A stretch of DNA of 64,000 nucleotides from Ustulina deusta (GCA_023159155.1 JAJNNX010000022.1:372001-436000), one strand, 5' to 3'. Positions 10,501-21,097 are shown, counted from the stretch's first letter. Numbers and translations: made by a program. The notes: generated by a model from the sequence alone, not told the origin.

Positions 10501-11186
10501 GGGATTTGAGGGCATTTCTGTCCCAGAGCGTAATCCACCAGGGAGAGGATTTGATGAGCCGCGAAGACAAAAAAGACATGATCACACGTCTTTATGACTC
10601 GGTAGCCGACGGGATGGAAGATATCTTGGGCAACATCCCAGTACTTGATCAACTCTCTCTCGCCGGTCAGAACTTAATTGCAGCAGCCACCAGCCAGATG
10701 AGCCCGATGCCTCTTAGTATCAACGAGGACGCTGTATCAACAGCAGAAGCAGAGGCCGAGTTGAACGCGTTTGAAAACAAAGAACTCGAGCCTTTTATTA
10801 AGCCAATTTGCGACATATTCCTGGAAATATTTGGCCTTAACCGAGGTAATAATTGGCTCCGCGGTCGGGCGGTAGTCGTAGTGTTGCATCAGATGTTGGG
10901 TGGTACCATTGAACGCAAGGTACGAGATAACTTCAAGGTGCTGATGCAGGAAGATGCTGTCGTCAAGTACGTTGGGCTGTTGCGGGACAGTATGTGGCCG
11001 CAAGGGCAGCTCAATCGGAACCGAGTGCCACGCACACCATCAGAGAAGGCAAAAACTCGTAGAGAAGCAAGCCTGATGCTCGCCACGTTAGTCCCAGATC
11101 TTGCGGGCAACGTGGTAGGACGTGTCAACGCCCAGGCTGCCAGTCGACGAATATTTGCGACGCTTAATAACCCAAGGCTGAAGTAA
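7548..11186 (+). CDS. MDM1: sorting nexin, PXA-RGS-PX-nexin C (Mdm1/SNX13-like)
   Basis: An intronless gene of 1212 residues. An N-terminal hydrophobic hairpin (about 12-32 and 37-58) should anchor it in a membrane. A PXA domain follows (~100-290), then an RGS-like domain (~420-560), a long acidic low-complexity linker (~565-800), a short coiled coil (~810-870), a PX domain (~880-995, with RRYSEF at 923-928 and the basic FPRRRM loop) and a nexin-C domain (~1080-1190). This order is diagnostic of yeast Mdm1 and animal SNX13/14/25, ER-anchored tethers at contacts with the vacuole/lysosome and lipid droplets that bind phosphoinositides through PX. The GTPase-regulating role of the RGS-like part is unproven. 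A second Met lies at codon 4, so the exact start is uncertain by three residues. Confidence 0.9.
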   Translation: MKSMKALNGRDVAIAGVVCFISWGYVVAWFPSIRWVGHALVAGAVVALAGVLMLILLTSRGSAYSERHRSSRPNAVTFAAPEVWRKEITSLQARQTYIKAPLYAESPTLSRALDDLLELVVRDFVTSWYSNISKNPVFANAVDKAIRRVLVAIQARLFDVDLVEVITGRVVPILTAHFRDAYDAERAVRGRKLNLDVTESEELDLAIAAKYKDGKIHSAASLAYSDTKLVQQDYLRQMVAGILPKVLPKRLLESRAVSSIVREIVSCAVLFPLVQLLSEPDTWNQLMENYGRSMLQDRSTVRKLRAALDAHAVPAPSSSKSIAFPRLTPGDGERRFERFIRTIRKMNNLSDARRFRSEVASQLKKDSQQQRDDQVYLRRLEMGKRLLDQRVQQLAASSDRRPVPISSHTPTRSGTSRLEHASLVDILRDISGLSYFMEYMDRQHLMPLVQFWLVVDGFRNPLEDDTADDDALPSTLGPWTDSDRVDLAQIDQAYLSRLQLKNLPSARQPIREFLDAGKSATPEQYYRARRAVLKIQSSVLEDMQSKHLQAFKTSDLFYKALASEEASKTSTLPEQTQAGPSTSPQLQRSSHSYSLKPSSVARLNPKLSVPTGHLKRGQSASDLKNMSTNGALNSEPQTGHRRSMDENASSPLFDDDDLDNDPLGDSVQSLDQEPSKTVPDTQVVQAMEAALIGIMEDERPRTAEDLRQSLFSHDDGASSLISGQDNESARGSIDVQRPLAFGKDAEKPSLASLGLVSAASRIGVFMDDDLFHDEERLLSDEQDDNDAEQHTDVEDEVHEAAPGDLGLAEAITILTNDIDRLIAQEAVLESLTKKAELTNNTAELRILRKSKASLQRELRRKELQRQQYVIQESDNSLYGRASIKIKSIQVGREDDGKEFAVYVVEVQRNAGEKMPAATWIVTRRYSEFHELHQKLRHRYPSVRNLDFPRRRMVMKLQSEFLRKRREALEKYLQELLRLPDVCRSRDLRAFLSQSVIHQGEDLMSREDKKDMITRLYDSVADGMEDILGNIPVLDQLSLAGQNLIAAATSQMSPMPLSINEDAVSTAEAEAELNAFENKELEPFIKPICDIFLEIFGLNRGNNWLRGRAVVVVLHQMLGGTIERKVRDNFKVLMQEDAVVKYVGLLRDSMWPQGQLNRNRVPRTPSEKAKTRREASLMLATLVPDLAGNVVGRVNAQAASRRIFATLNNPRLK

Positions 11187-13208
11187 GCGAATATCTCTAA
11201 TGACTCCTGGTGGGACTTGCTAACGTTTATGTCAGCTCACACTTGGTTTTTACTATTGTGGATGAATTAGTTGATATCATCTTTGCCGAGCCTTGATTTT
11301 GGGCTCGTTTTGTATTTTTAGTTGTTGTGCGCAGCATCTGGCCTGCGCCTTTCATGATGGTCGCGATTGCATAGCATGGCGTTGTTTTCTGTTTATTGGA
11401 TTCTCGGCTGATACCACATGGCCTGCTAGCATCGGTGGCGTTACGGTGACCCAGACTTTGAGAAAGCAATGTGATGAATTGACCTTTAGTAAAGGCATGG
11501 ATAGCTTCTGTACCTATACTACATTGAAAAGAAACCATGGCCGGACCGACACAGGAGTTACTTTGTGTCTGATGCCGAAAGAAAGGACCTTGGCTTTGGG
11601 AAGCGGCATTGAAACAGTTGACTCGGTGTCCGAGATGCTGGGGATACCTCCTCATGTACCTACATGTATAAAGGTTGTATCGTTGGAGCCAAACCACAGG
11701 CAGTCGTTTCAAGAAGGTTGGCCGCCGACAATCTACGTATGTAACGGGCTCCTACTTAATTAGAATTGTGAGCTACGTGCATAGGTAGGGTCGTGCCGGA
11801 GATGGAGTTATTCTGCTGAGCGTTTATTCACTCCACACGAGAGGATAGATGGATCGAATGGTACTACCTCCTGCTGTGTCTGTCATCCGTAGGTTTTACG
11901 CTAGAACACGCGCGTACAAGTTGCAACACAGCTTTCCCCCACCCTTGTACCAAAGGAAAGTTGTCATTGGAATGGCGGCCCTGTACCTGCCGAGGAGTAC
12001 CGTTACTCTGGTAGGAGCCTACTTAGATTTAGGTATTGAGCTACCCGGGTATCCTACCTGCAATTCTTCAGACGGGCGGAAGCCCTGGTGTTTACTTTGT
12101 AGTTTACTTTATATGGTACCTTACGCTCCCATAGTAGGTGAATACGTAGCATTTGCTGGTTCGAAACTCGAAATGGGACGCGGTGTAGGCAGTGGTATCG
12201 CCGGTGGTAGATCTACCAACCCAGGTACATACCTAATGTAGTATAAGTAGGTGTGTGTACTGGTACCTCCCTGGTCAAGATTCCCGGGGTGCCCCAGCTA
12301 GCTATGATAGGCAGTACCCTCCTCACGGATGGTTACAGTAGGTGGGTGGGTGTGCGGAAAGCCGTAGGTACTAGTAGTCTGGCCGTAGCTCCATATGTAA
12401 GTATGCTTGCCAAGCCAATGTCAGCTCCCTGTACTGTCCCTGGCAAGTCCCCCCCCCCACTTACCTGGTACCAGGTAGGTTGGTAGGTAGGCACTACCAC
12501 CTACCCTGTGATTTGTTCTCCTGCCTCCACAGACGACGTCTTCAGCTATTTTATTTCGTTTTTACCCGATCACGCGCCTGCCCTCTCCCAACTTACACGC
12601 CTCCTCAAACCCATCATCGGGAAATCTCAGGGCACATCCCCGTTCTGCCATCCTCGCTGCCCTCAATCGAACATCAAGTCGTGCAATCTCTGCACCACAA
12701 GTCCCGACAGTTGGATTGGGCGGATACACATCCCGAGAAGCCTTTCGCAGTTACTAAGTTCAACCTTGAGCTGAAGCTCCAAAGCAGGCTGAGAGGTAAC
12801 CCCAACTCTGCTTTCGCCTACCTGCCTTAGGTAGGCTCGCCCATGCATTAAGCACGGCCATTTAACCATCCGCGTCTGTCGCATCGCAACGACCCTCCTT
12901 CTCTTCTCCTTCCCCTCATCTCCTCCACAGCCAGTGCCAGCGCCAGCCGCCGCTTGATGCGACCTTTTCACAGCATTTCGTCGACGCATTGAGTGCTATC
13001 GCCAAACTTGGCTATTCATTCGTCTACTGGCACTTTGAACTAACTAACGTGGCCCTTGAGGCGTTGGACCGTAATCGCCGCGAGATCATCTCCTGACCCA
13101 AGACTGCTTGCGCCTCCGTCGCTCACCGACACTGGACCTCATCCTGGACCCAACTGCGGCTACTATTCTGGACTTGTTTGGATCGCAGGTGTTTTTACCA
13201 CTGCCACC
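11187..13208. other. intergenic; 5' region of the SR protein gene
   Basis: No gene is supported. The first ~500 bases are the 3' flank of the sorting nexin. The segment 12000-12480 is rich in GGTACC and GTAGGTAGG-type motifs. The last ~600 bases are pyrimidine-rich, as expected for a highly expressed fungal promoter and leader. Several short frames here lack coding character. Confidence 0.5.
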
Positions 13209-14877
13209 ATGGCCTCTACTGAGGTTTCTGCGACGAGGCTGTACCTTGGTAATCTGCCCAAAGGGGGTAAGTATCGCGATCCTAGCTGGAGTCGGGAAGC
13301 CTGTTGGGCTCTATTCCTGCAACCAGGCTTCTTCGTCCTCAACCCGTTTCTATACTAAATGCCCCCTCATAGCTACCAAGCAGGATGTCGAGGCGCATTT
13401 TGCCACCCACGGCACTGGTGAAATAACCGAGATCAAGCTAATGAATGGCTTCGGCTTCATCGAGTACAAGGATGCTATGGATGCGCGAGACGTGGTTCCA
13501 GGTACATTCCTCATGATCCTTTATCGACCCGTCCTCCGGAGCATGGAGTTCATGGACTAATATTCAATGCGCGCTGTAGCTTTCCGTACGTCATGGACCG
13601 TTCCTGGCCACCGCCTTTCCTGATTACGATCCTCCCCGTTGTGTCCTGGCTAATATGGCGACAAGATGGATCGGACTTTATGGGCGAACGCTTGACCGTC
13701 CAGTTCGCACGCGGCTCCCGCCAGCGCGAAGGGTTTGGTGCTCATGAGCGCAGCGCCCCGCGACCTCGCCGAACTCCGTATCGCATGCAGATTACCGGAC
13801 TCCCCAATGAAACCAGCTGGCAGGTCTGTTGAATTCCCCGTTTTCCATTGCCGTCCTGGATTCTGGCGTTCCTCTATATTTCCTCTTTCGACGTGACGGG
13901 ATGTAGCGTGCACCGTGCCATTGCTGGCGACATTCGTGAGGATGCCGACCTTCAAACTCCTGGTTCCTGTGTACGACATCTTAACATCTTAAGTGTTTGC
14001 TCCGATTCCTGGATGGGTCCTAAGAGCTGGATGAAAGACTTTGAGATGTTTTCCTGTCGGATTGTGCACCGGGTGTCTGGATTGGTTTGATCGACCCGCA
14101 TTGCTGGTTCTGCTTCTGGACACAAACACTTTGGCCTCCTCCGCAAATCACTTGCCGCGCCTTGGACTTCGACTTACATGGACTCTGGATATAGGACCTC
14201 AAAGACTTTGCCCGACAATCGAGCCTTGACGTTGTCTACTCGGAAACAGGCCGTGATGGCAACGGTCGAGGGTTCGTGCTCCCATATCATGACGAAAGCC
14301 CTACTAAACTGACATGTTGATCTCTAGCTTTGTTGAATTTGAGACCGCAGCTGACCTGAAGACTGCCGTTGAGAAACTTGACAACCGCGAGTTCAAGGGA
14401 CAACGGGTCAACTGCGTTGCTGATGTAGGTCTCGAGGTTACGCAACACAATAGAAACTACTGACATAGGAATCAGACGCAGCCAGATTTTCCCCCTCGTG
14501 GAGACCGACGCTCTCGTTCACCCAAGGGCCGACGACCCTATGGAATGCCGCCCGACGGCTACGATCGTCGACCTCCTCCGCGTGGTTATAGTCCTCGTGG
14601 CTACCGCGACGATTACCGTGACAGAAGTCCTCGCCGTGACTACTACGAAGACCGCCGTTATAGGTCGCCTCCACGTCGCGGACCCGCTGATGAATACGGT
14701 GCCCCACCTCGTGGACGTTATGATGACCCCTACCGACGGGATTATCCGCCCCCCGACCCGTATGTCAACGGGCGTCCTTATGACCGCCCCCCGCGAGACT
14801 TCCCTCCGCGAGAAGGTGGCTATGGTCCACGTGAAGGTGGTGCGTTCCGTGAGGATTATCGGCGAGGCTACTGGTAA
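13209..14877 (+). CDS. srp2: SR splicing factor (two RRMs, Srp2/SRSF1-like)
   Basis: Seven exons: 13209-13266, 13373-13501, 13580-13585, 13666-13823, 14195-14271, 14328-14424, 14476-14877; total 927 coding bases, 308 residues. The start is GCCACCATGG. RRM1 (about 9-80) has the RNP2 LYLGNL and RNP1 NGFGFIEY motifs. RRM2 (about 108-175) is the atypical pseudo-RRM of SR proteins, with the invariant SWQDLKD heptapeptide split by the fourth intron (SWQ/DLKD) and GFVEFE as RNP1. The C-terminus (about 178-308) is rich in Arg, Asp, Tyr, Pro and Gly with scattered RS/SP dipeptides. The protein should bind pre-mRNA and act in splicing and mRNA export; shuttling and phosphorylation are inferred from the family. 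Introns are 56-106 bp except one of 371 bp. The third exon is only 6 nt. Confidence 0.9.
13580..13585 (+). other. srp2: 6-nt microexon of the SR protein gene
   Basis: CTTTCC lies between TGTAG (3' splice site of a 78-bp intron) and GTACGT (5' splice site of an 80-bp intron). Including it gives VPAFHGSDFMGERL across RRM1, as expected at this point of the family. Skipping it removes two residues but keeps frame. Both flanking introns have CTAAT-like branch sites. Confidence 0.8.
13824..14194 (+). other. srp2: long 371-bp intron in SR protein gene
   Basis: The intron is GTCTGT...ATAG and is several times longer than the other five. If retained, the reading frame stops at the third intronic codon (TGA). 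SR proteins commonly autoregulate by producing such stop-containing transcripts, so this intron is a candidate control site. That is inference. Confidence 0.6.
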
Positions 14878-15741
14878 ACAAACATCTTAATTCTGCTTAG
14901 ATGAACACATCCCCTTACATTATTTAGATCTCCGATCCAGAACGCGAATGACTTGACGAAGGAGGGAATGGCAATTGAGGGCAATAATCTCGCGATCGAA
15001 AACAATTCATTGAGCTATGATAGGATACTTTGGCAATCGGTATTGATGAAAAATAGGGCTCTTGACGAACAACGCTTTCAAGGAGTCGGATGTAAGAATG
15101 GCAACAAGGAGTAGTAATCTCTTTTTCAATCAAAAAACGTTTCCGTATTCACTCGTTTGTAGGCATCACCGTATCAAGTTCTCTACCTTCAATTCGGCCG
15201 CTAGAAGGGTTTGTATAACGAAGCAACATGACATGGCTTGTCAAGACTTCTCAACGCGTTTTCGGGCTTTACTGTGTAGGTAATCAAGGCGGGTCTCTCA
15301 ATGTGAACCCGATATATGTCGTCATCAAGCGCCGATGCCTTTGTTGAAGAAGCAACTGGGCGCCTCCCGGCGCAACAGGCCACAAGCTACCCATCTGTGC
15401 AGTGCTACAACTCTTACAGGCGAGTCGTCGTATTTATTGCAATTACAGCCGCAACTGGAATTTTTGCAAGAGGTTCTATGAAGTTGAGCGGCAGGCCCGC
15501 TCTTCGGAAAACATCCCTCTTCTTGTTCTCTTTGTTGTATTTGTAATGGTGAATTAGCCCCCACTCTGACCAAGCATTGGGACGTCGTCACCGCGCGCCA
15601 AGGTAAATACGCCATGCAGGTATAAAGCGACTGCATGTGAGCACAGTTTGTTGCAATCGGAACCCGGCCCAACGGATCCTTCCTGCTTATAAAGAAGGAG
15701 GTGCATTGTTAAGCTTGCCTCAATTCTCTTCGACCAGATTC
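14878..15741. other. intergenic between SR protein and GST genes
   Basis: Tandem orientation. I see no gene. The last ~250 bases should hold the GST promoter. Confidence 0.5.
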
Positions 15742-17009
15742 ATGCCTCTCCAACAATCTGCATTGGGTTTGCTACGGCATATAAGAAGCGTCATTACTCG
15801 CCCTTCCATCCGTACTGTTACAACTTGCTCGTTTTCCAGGCTCTCCTCTAGTATTACTTCCACTCCGACACTATCTCGCTCTCAAGCTCTTCCCCTGAAA
15901 TCAGTCCTGAGAACTCCGTATTCTACTACTAATCGGCAATCATCCAATCCGCCAGCATCACCGCAAACGAAAGCACAGATGTCTGAGCCAACGGGTCTCA
16001 TTGCTAAGAGCGGCATCGAGCTGCTCACGGCCGGTATGTAAAGAAGCCTGCCATGTCGAGGCCACACGCTCCGCGTTCTTCCATGTCATCGTCATTTATC
16101 TACAACTCAGTTCATTAGATTAACATATTGCAGGCACACCCAATGGCTACAAAATCAGTATTTTACTAGAGGAGCTAAAGGAAGCCTACGGCAGAGAGTA
16201 CACATGGCAAGCAATAAACATCATGAGGAACACGCAAAAAGAGCCGTGGTTCGTTGCTGCTGGCGCGAATGGCAGAATACCGTACGTATTTTGACTTGCC
16301 TCTTGACAAGGTTTCCGCTCTCATGTGTTACTATATGATCTCGAAACAGTTGGGGGTGGATTAAGCCTACACGATAAACTGTAGTATCTGACACTTGAAT
16401 TCTTACAGGGCGATTGTTGATCATGACCGCGACGGTTTTGCCGTATTTGAAGGCTTGGCGATCCTAGGGTACCTGACGCGCCGATATGACCCGGAACACA
16501 AGTTCAGCTTCCCAGTTGACAGCAATGAGTACGACGAGGCTGAGACGTAGTTGGCTTGGCAGCATGGCGGCTTGGGTCCAATGCAAGGCCAGGCCAACCA
16601 TTTCCTCCGCTTCGCCAGGGAGAAGATCCCCTACGGCATCCAACGCTACGTCGGCGAGTCGGAGCGTCTCTATGGAGTTCTCAACACGCGTCTGGCAGAC
16701 CGCCAGTACGTCGTAGGCGGCAAGTACAGCATCGTCGACATAAACCTCCTCGGCTGGGCTAATAGCGCCGCATTCGCGGGCATCGACCTCGAGGGGCAGT
16801 TCCCCAACGTCGCGAAATGGCTTGACCGCTGCCTCGCCCGACCTGCTGTCCAGAAGGGCTTCGCTGTCCCAAATATTTCCTCTTTTAGCAATGCTGCGGT
16901 CAAGCAGGCTACAGCAGCCGACCCGGAGAGGAAGAAGCAGGCTGGGGAGACGGCGGCTTTGATTAAAGATGCCAAGGAGAAATACGGATATAAGTACGCT
17001 TCACCCTAA
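15742..17009 (+). pseudogene. Ure2-type glutathione S-transferase with in-frame stop
   Basis: Three exons: 15742-16033, 16134-16281, 16409-17009; 346 codons if read through. Introns are 100 and 127 bp. The N-terminal ~80 residues are Ser/Arg-rich without acids, like a mitochondrial presequence; a second in-frame ATG at 15979 would give a shorter, cytosolic form. The N-terminal thioredoxin-like domain carries TPNGYKISILLEEL and, around the second splice junction, NGRIPAIVD with DGFAVFEGLAIL just after it. The C-terminal helical domain has QHGGLGPMQGQ and YSIVDI. Codon 194 is TAG (16548-16550) exactly where the family, from memory, has Trp before LAWQHGG, so one G-to-A change (TGG to TAG) would explain it. 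The rest is intact to the stop at 17007-17009. Either a recent nonsense mutation or a sequencing error. Confidence 0.75.
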
Positions 17010-18052
17010 GCTCGGGGGTAAGCTCAATTATAAAACGTAATGTAATGATCTTCATGTGGCTTCATAGACTTAGACAGACAAGCGTTGAAGAATCATTTGA
17101 TTCCCATCTTTTCAAATCTCTGCTACATGTCACAAGCCATCAATACATATTCCTCTTTTTCTTTGGTGTGACAGAGTAAAGGTATATCAATGTTTAAACA
17201 CCGTCTAAAGCGATGCAAGTTTCTTCAAAAGTCCCTTGTTGTCTATTGTAGGCATATCCCTACCTAGCTAGCTTCTGATGGGAAATCCAACTATTCAATA
17301 GCTAAACTTGAATTCTGAACAATTTAAGTTACCACTCCACAAAATCTTACTCAGACTGCGTCGTGAATCAGCGGCCGATTGATGTATTAGATTGGATAAT
17401 GGAGATGGCCCTCAATTGGTATTACAAAAGCGCTCCAGTGAGAAGCCATGGCGAAGCTTGTCGTTTACCGGGTTGCCGGGGTATCGAGCCGTGTCGTCGG
17501 CACGATTCTCCCCGGGCTCCCCAATTATTTCCCCGCAACCCTTCCCGCCCTCCGTCAGCGATCCTACCCAAGCCTAGTGTAAGGTACCTGTTTTCCCCCA
17601 TCTCGCCATCATGTTCGTCGTGGGAGAACTTGTTGTCTACGTCGTTGATGGTCCAGCGATTGCTAAAGGATGGGAAATACCTTGAAGAGCATATGTCCGG
17701 TAGTAATACTAAGTCGCTGTTACTTTAAAGAATTCTCACCTCCGAGGCGTAGTAGAAACAACATTGATATCTTAGGTCCAGCCCCCCTCGGTGTGAATTG
17801 TTTTATTTCCCCGCCTCATCGTCGTCAGGAAGACCCAGGGGCGGAAAATTATGTGATATATAACCGATATATTATTATGTATTTGTTAATGCAGACCATG
17901 GGGATATAGAACGTCGTGTCAATCCTGGCTGTTCTATAAGAGTCTGCGAGTTCGGGGTCATTGATGGCGAGAGTCATAGTTACTACTGGATAGCCTAGCT
18001 AGTAGAGCCTCCTCTTGTATAAGATCCTCAAATCAAGCAACCTCCAATCATC
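17010..18052. other. intergenic; no supported gene
   Basis: 3' flank of the GST gene and 5' region of the GH79 gene. A 44-codon frame from the ATG at 17448 has some coding-like character but no recognised family; I do not call it. Confidence 0.4.
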
Positions 18053-20352
18053 ATGGCACTCTCAAAAATTCTCCTCATCGCGGCAGTCGTAGGAGCGGTA
18101 GCAGCTGAGAATAAGACCACAGTCTCAATCTCAGTGCCCTCAAATAAGACCACAGTCTCAATCTCAGTGCCCTCAAATATGAGTACACGGGTATTAGCAC
18201 CCGACGTTTACGGGTACTCAATCGAGCCAGTGTGGCTGGACTCATATATCAGCACCTCACTAGCAAGCACACTTTTAGGTAGCATCGCAAACGTGACCGG
18301 CAAGGCGCCGCCGATCCGCATCGGCGGCAACACGGCGGACCAGACGTACCTGTACCCGTCTTCGCCACTGCCGCTGACGGGAAATGACTCCGTGGCCATC
18401 CCCGACCCGTTGAGCGCGAAGAGGTTCAACATCACGCCCCACTGGTTCGACACCTGGGCGACCTACTTCCCGGCCGGCACGGACCTCATCTACACCCTCA
18501 ACCTCGCGGACAACTCGTCGAGCTGGGCCAATGCCGTAGCGGAGGCGGCGGCGGCGCACGCGGCGCTCGGAGACTCGCTCGCAGCCTTCGAGCTCGGCAA
18601 CGAGATCGACCATTTCATCAACAAGGGCTGGCGGGACGCCTCATGGGGCGTGGAGACGTACATCGCGCAATTCCGGAACCTGACGGGGCAGATCACGGGC
18701 AGCGAGTGGTATCAAGCGTTGGCGAAAACCAATAACAGCAGTAGTAGTAGTTGTCGTACTAACGATAAGGAGGAGGAGGAGGAGGAGGGGGAGGAGAAGA
18801 AGAAGAAGAAGAGGATGAGGAAAACGCCGACGTTCCAAGCGGCCGTGTTCGCCGACCCCCCGCTCGTCCCGGACCAGCAGGACGAGACGGACGATTTCAG
18901 CATCGCGAACCTGACGGCGGCGGGCATCGCGTCGCGGCCCGAGGACGAGCGCGTCATCTCCAGCTACGCGACACACCTGTACCCGCAGTCGACGTGCGAC
19001 TCGCCGCGCTGGCACCGCATGCGCCTCGACCTGCTGTCGGACCACGCCGTGTTGTGGGCCAATGTCAGCCAGTACATCCCGCAGGTGGCCGCGGCCGACG
19101 CGGCCGGGCGGGCGCCGCTCGTCATGGGCGAGACCAACTCCGTCTCGTGCTCCGGCCGCTCGGGCATCAGCGATACGTTTGGCGCCGCGCTCTGGGGCGT
19201 CGATTACGGTGAGGCAAATTTCAATTTATCGATACCATCCATCACTCGGAAGTTGTGTATTCTCCGGACAGGAAGGGTTCCCTTTCTTTTTTTTTTTTTT
19301 TCGTCTCTCTTTTTGTGGAAAGCTTTCCCAACTGCTTCGATACACCCACCACCCTTCTCGTTGCAACGCCTAAAGTGTGGTGTGGTGTGGTGTGGTATGG
19401 CGAATTTAATGGCTAACGCAGACTTGGCTGTTTTGCCGTCGCTGTAGTGCTCACGGCCGCGAGCATCGGGTTCCGCAAAGTCTACTTCCACCTCGGCGCG
19501 CAGTCCGAGTATTCCGCCTTCACGCCGCTGCCGTACGAGCTGAAGAACGAGACGCTGGCGGCCGGCATCAGGGCCGGGTGGTACGCGCATTATTTCCTCG
19601 CGAGGGTCGTGAGCGACCGTTGCCGCGGCGGGTTCCGCGTCGCGGCCCTGCCGAGCGCCAACTCGAGCGAGCTGAGCGGGTTTGCTGTCTACGGCGGCCA
19701 GGGGCACAAAGATCACTCTGAGAAGAAGAAGAAGAAGACGGGTAGGGGTAGACATGCGGGCGGCGAAGGGCTCCGCAAGCTCGTCTTCCTTGACATGGGC
19801 GTGTGGAATGGCACCGAGGGCCTCGGCAACCCGTCTACGCTGGCGGCGACTGACGGGACCATGTTCAGCGAGGGGACACGGCCTGTTTCTACGTTTGAGG
19901 TCATGACGCCTTGGGCGGAGGGCGCCGAGGTCAAGGTGCTGAGGCTTGCTGCGCCGGGGACGAATGCGAAGAGCAATGTCACCGTCGCTGGGACCGTGTT
20001 TGATGATGAGACTGGCGAGCCGGTGGTTGGTGGGGATGCCCTGCAGCTTGGTGACGAGTACAGCGAGATCATCCAGGTTGGGGCTGCGGGCGTCCTGAAG
20101 TTTGACGTGCAGAGGGCTGAGGCGGTGTTATTGGAAGTTGGTGGTGGCGACGAGAAGAGCGTGGATTGTGCCGGTGGTGGTGAGAATGCTGGGGGTGCTG
20201 AGGCTGGGGGTGCTGAGGATGGGGATGACGATGACGATGACGATAGCCAAGACAGGTTGACTCCGGGGATTTCTGGAACATTGCGCGCGGAGGCGAGGTG
20301 GGAAAATATCATTGCGGTCTTGGTCGGTGTAGTTGGAATTCTGGCATTGTAA
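18053..20352 (+). CDS. GH79 family beta-glycosidase (beta-glucuronidase-like), GPI-type
   Basis: Two exons, 18053-19208 and 19448-20352 (intron 239 bp, with a T-run); 686 residues. An N-terminal signal peptide (about 1-18) precedes a perfect 33-bp tandem duplication (18110-18142, 18143-18175) coding the 11-residue NKTTVSISVPS twice. A (beta/alpha)8 glycosidase domain follows, with the acid/base Glu in ELGNEID (E184) and the nucleophile Glu in VMGETNSV (E360). A beta-sandwich domain typical of fungal GH79 comes next, then an acidic Asp run and a C-terminal hydrophobic tail, suggesting a GPI anchor. Expected to release glucuronic acid or a methylated form from extracellular polysaccharides. Unusual: purine-repeat insertions at 18768-18815 (Glu/Lys run, about residues 239-258) and 19720-19740 (Lys run). 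The gene is GC-rich relative to its neighbours. Confidence 0.85.
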
Positions 20353-20845
20353 TTCATCCAGGTAGTTGAAGTGAATTATAGTTATTTGCGTCCAAATGCT
20401 TCGAATTACCTAACCTAAGGGGTACTACTTCCGTCTGCAGGCAGTGGTTACCTATGATCTTAGCGCATGGTAAGTGAAGCACGCCCAATTCGAGATAAAT
20501 GTATATAGATACCTATGTAAGTACATGTTGTAATGTCGTGGTAGATGCAAGCTATTCAATTTAACAACAAAACCCTATAAACAAGGATACCTATAGATTG
20601 TATTTCCAAATTGTCGACCTCTACCAACTTGATGACGGGAGTTGATGAATTAAGCTAATGTATGCAGTGTACGGAGTATAACATTACCTAATAGGTGGCG
20701 AATGTGCTGCCTAGTCCAAGTCTCGTCGTGCTCCGCCACAGCCAACACAGCATCCCCAACCTCTCCCCTCTCATCATAATAGGAATCAGTCAACAAACAG
20801 TCCACTCTCAGATCAACCTCACGTCCCGCCAACTCAGCCGTTACT
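20353..20845. other. intergenic, nothing recognised
   Basis: 3' flank of the GH79 gene and leader of the small gene at 20846. I see no coding or RNA feature. Confidence 0.4.
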
Positions 20846-21097
20846 ATGCCCTTCCTTACTTCTACCACACCATCATCCTCACAGCTGCAGACTGCGACGT
20901 CGGGCTCTGAGCCAAACATCGATTCATCCCTGTCGGAGCAGTCACAAACAGGGGATTCAAGTTCTAGCGCGACTGGCGCTGGCGTAAATACAGGCGCAGG
21001 CACGACACGTGAGAAGACGCAAGCGGAGATTGAAGCCGATCGGCTGTATGAAGAAGCTATGGAGGAGGAATACGCGAAACGAGAGGGAGGTGCTTGA
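20846..21097 (+). CDS. small conserved-type fungal protein
   Basis: An 83-residue intronless frame. The first half is Ser/Thr/Gln-rich and probably disordered. The last ~28 residues form a charged helix, EKTQAEIEADRLYEEAMEEE, ending in YAKREGGA, which resembles the C-terminus of short uncharacterised ascomycete proteins I have seen. No function can be assigned. A longer frame on the opposite strand (20650-21315) covers it; I prefer the plus strand because of the helical, family-like C-terminus. Confidence 0.6.
   Translation: MPFLTSTTPSSSQLQTATSGSEPNIDSSLSEQSQTGDSSSSATGAGVNTGAGTTREKTQAEIEADRLYEEAMEEEYAKREGGA

Noticed and set aside
16540..16568. an 18-nt intron (GTAGTT...GGCAG) removing the TAG in the GST gene
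   Set aside because: Far below the minimum intron size, and it would delete conserved residues.
18641..19045. minus-strand frames over the GH79 gene (also 19204-19755 and 19713-20357)
   Set aside because: Shadow frames caused by high GC and by the purine repeats. The plus strand carries the catalytic motifs.
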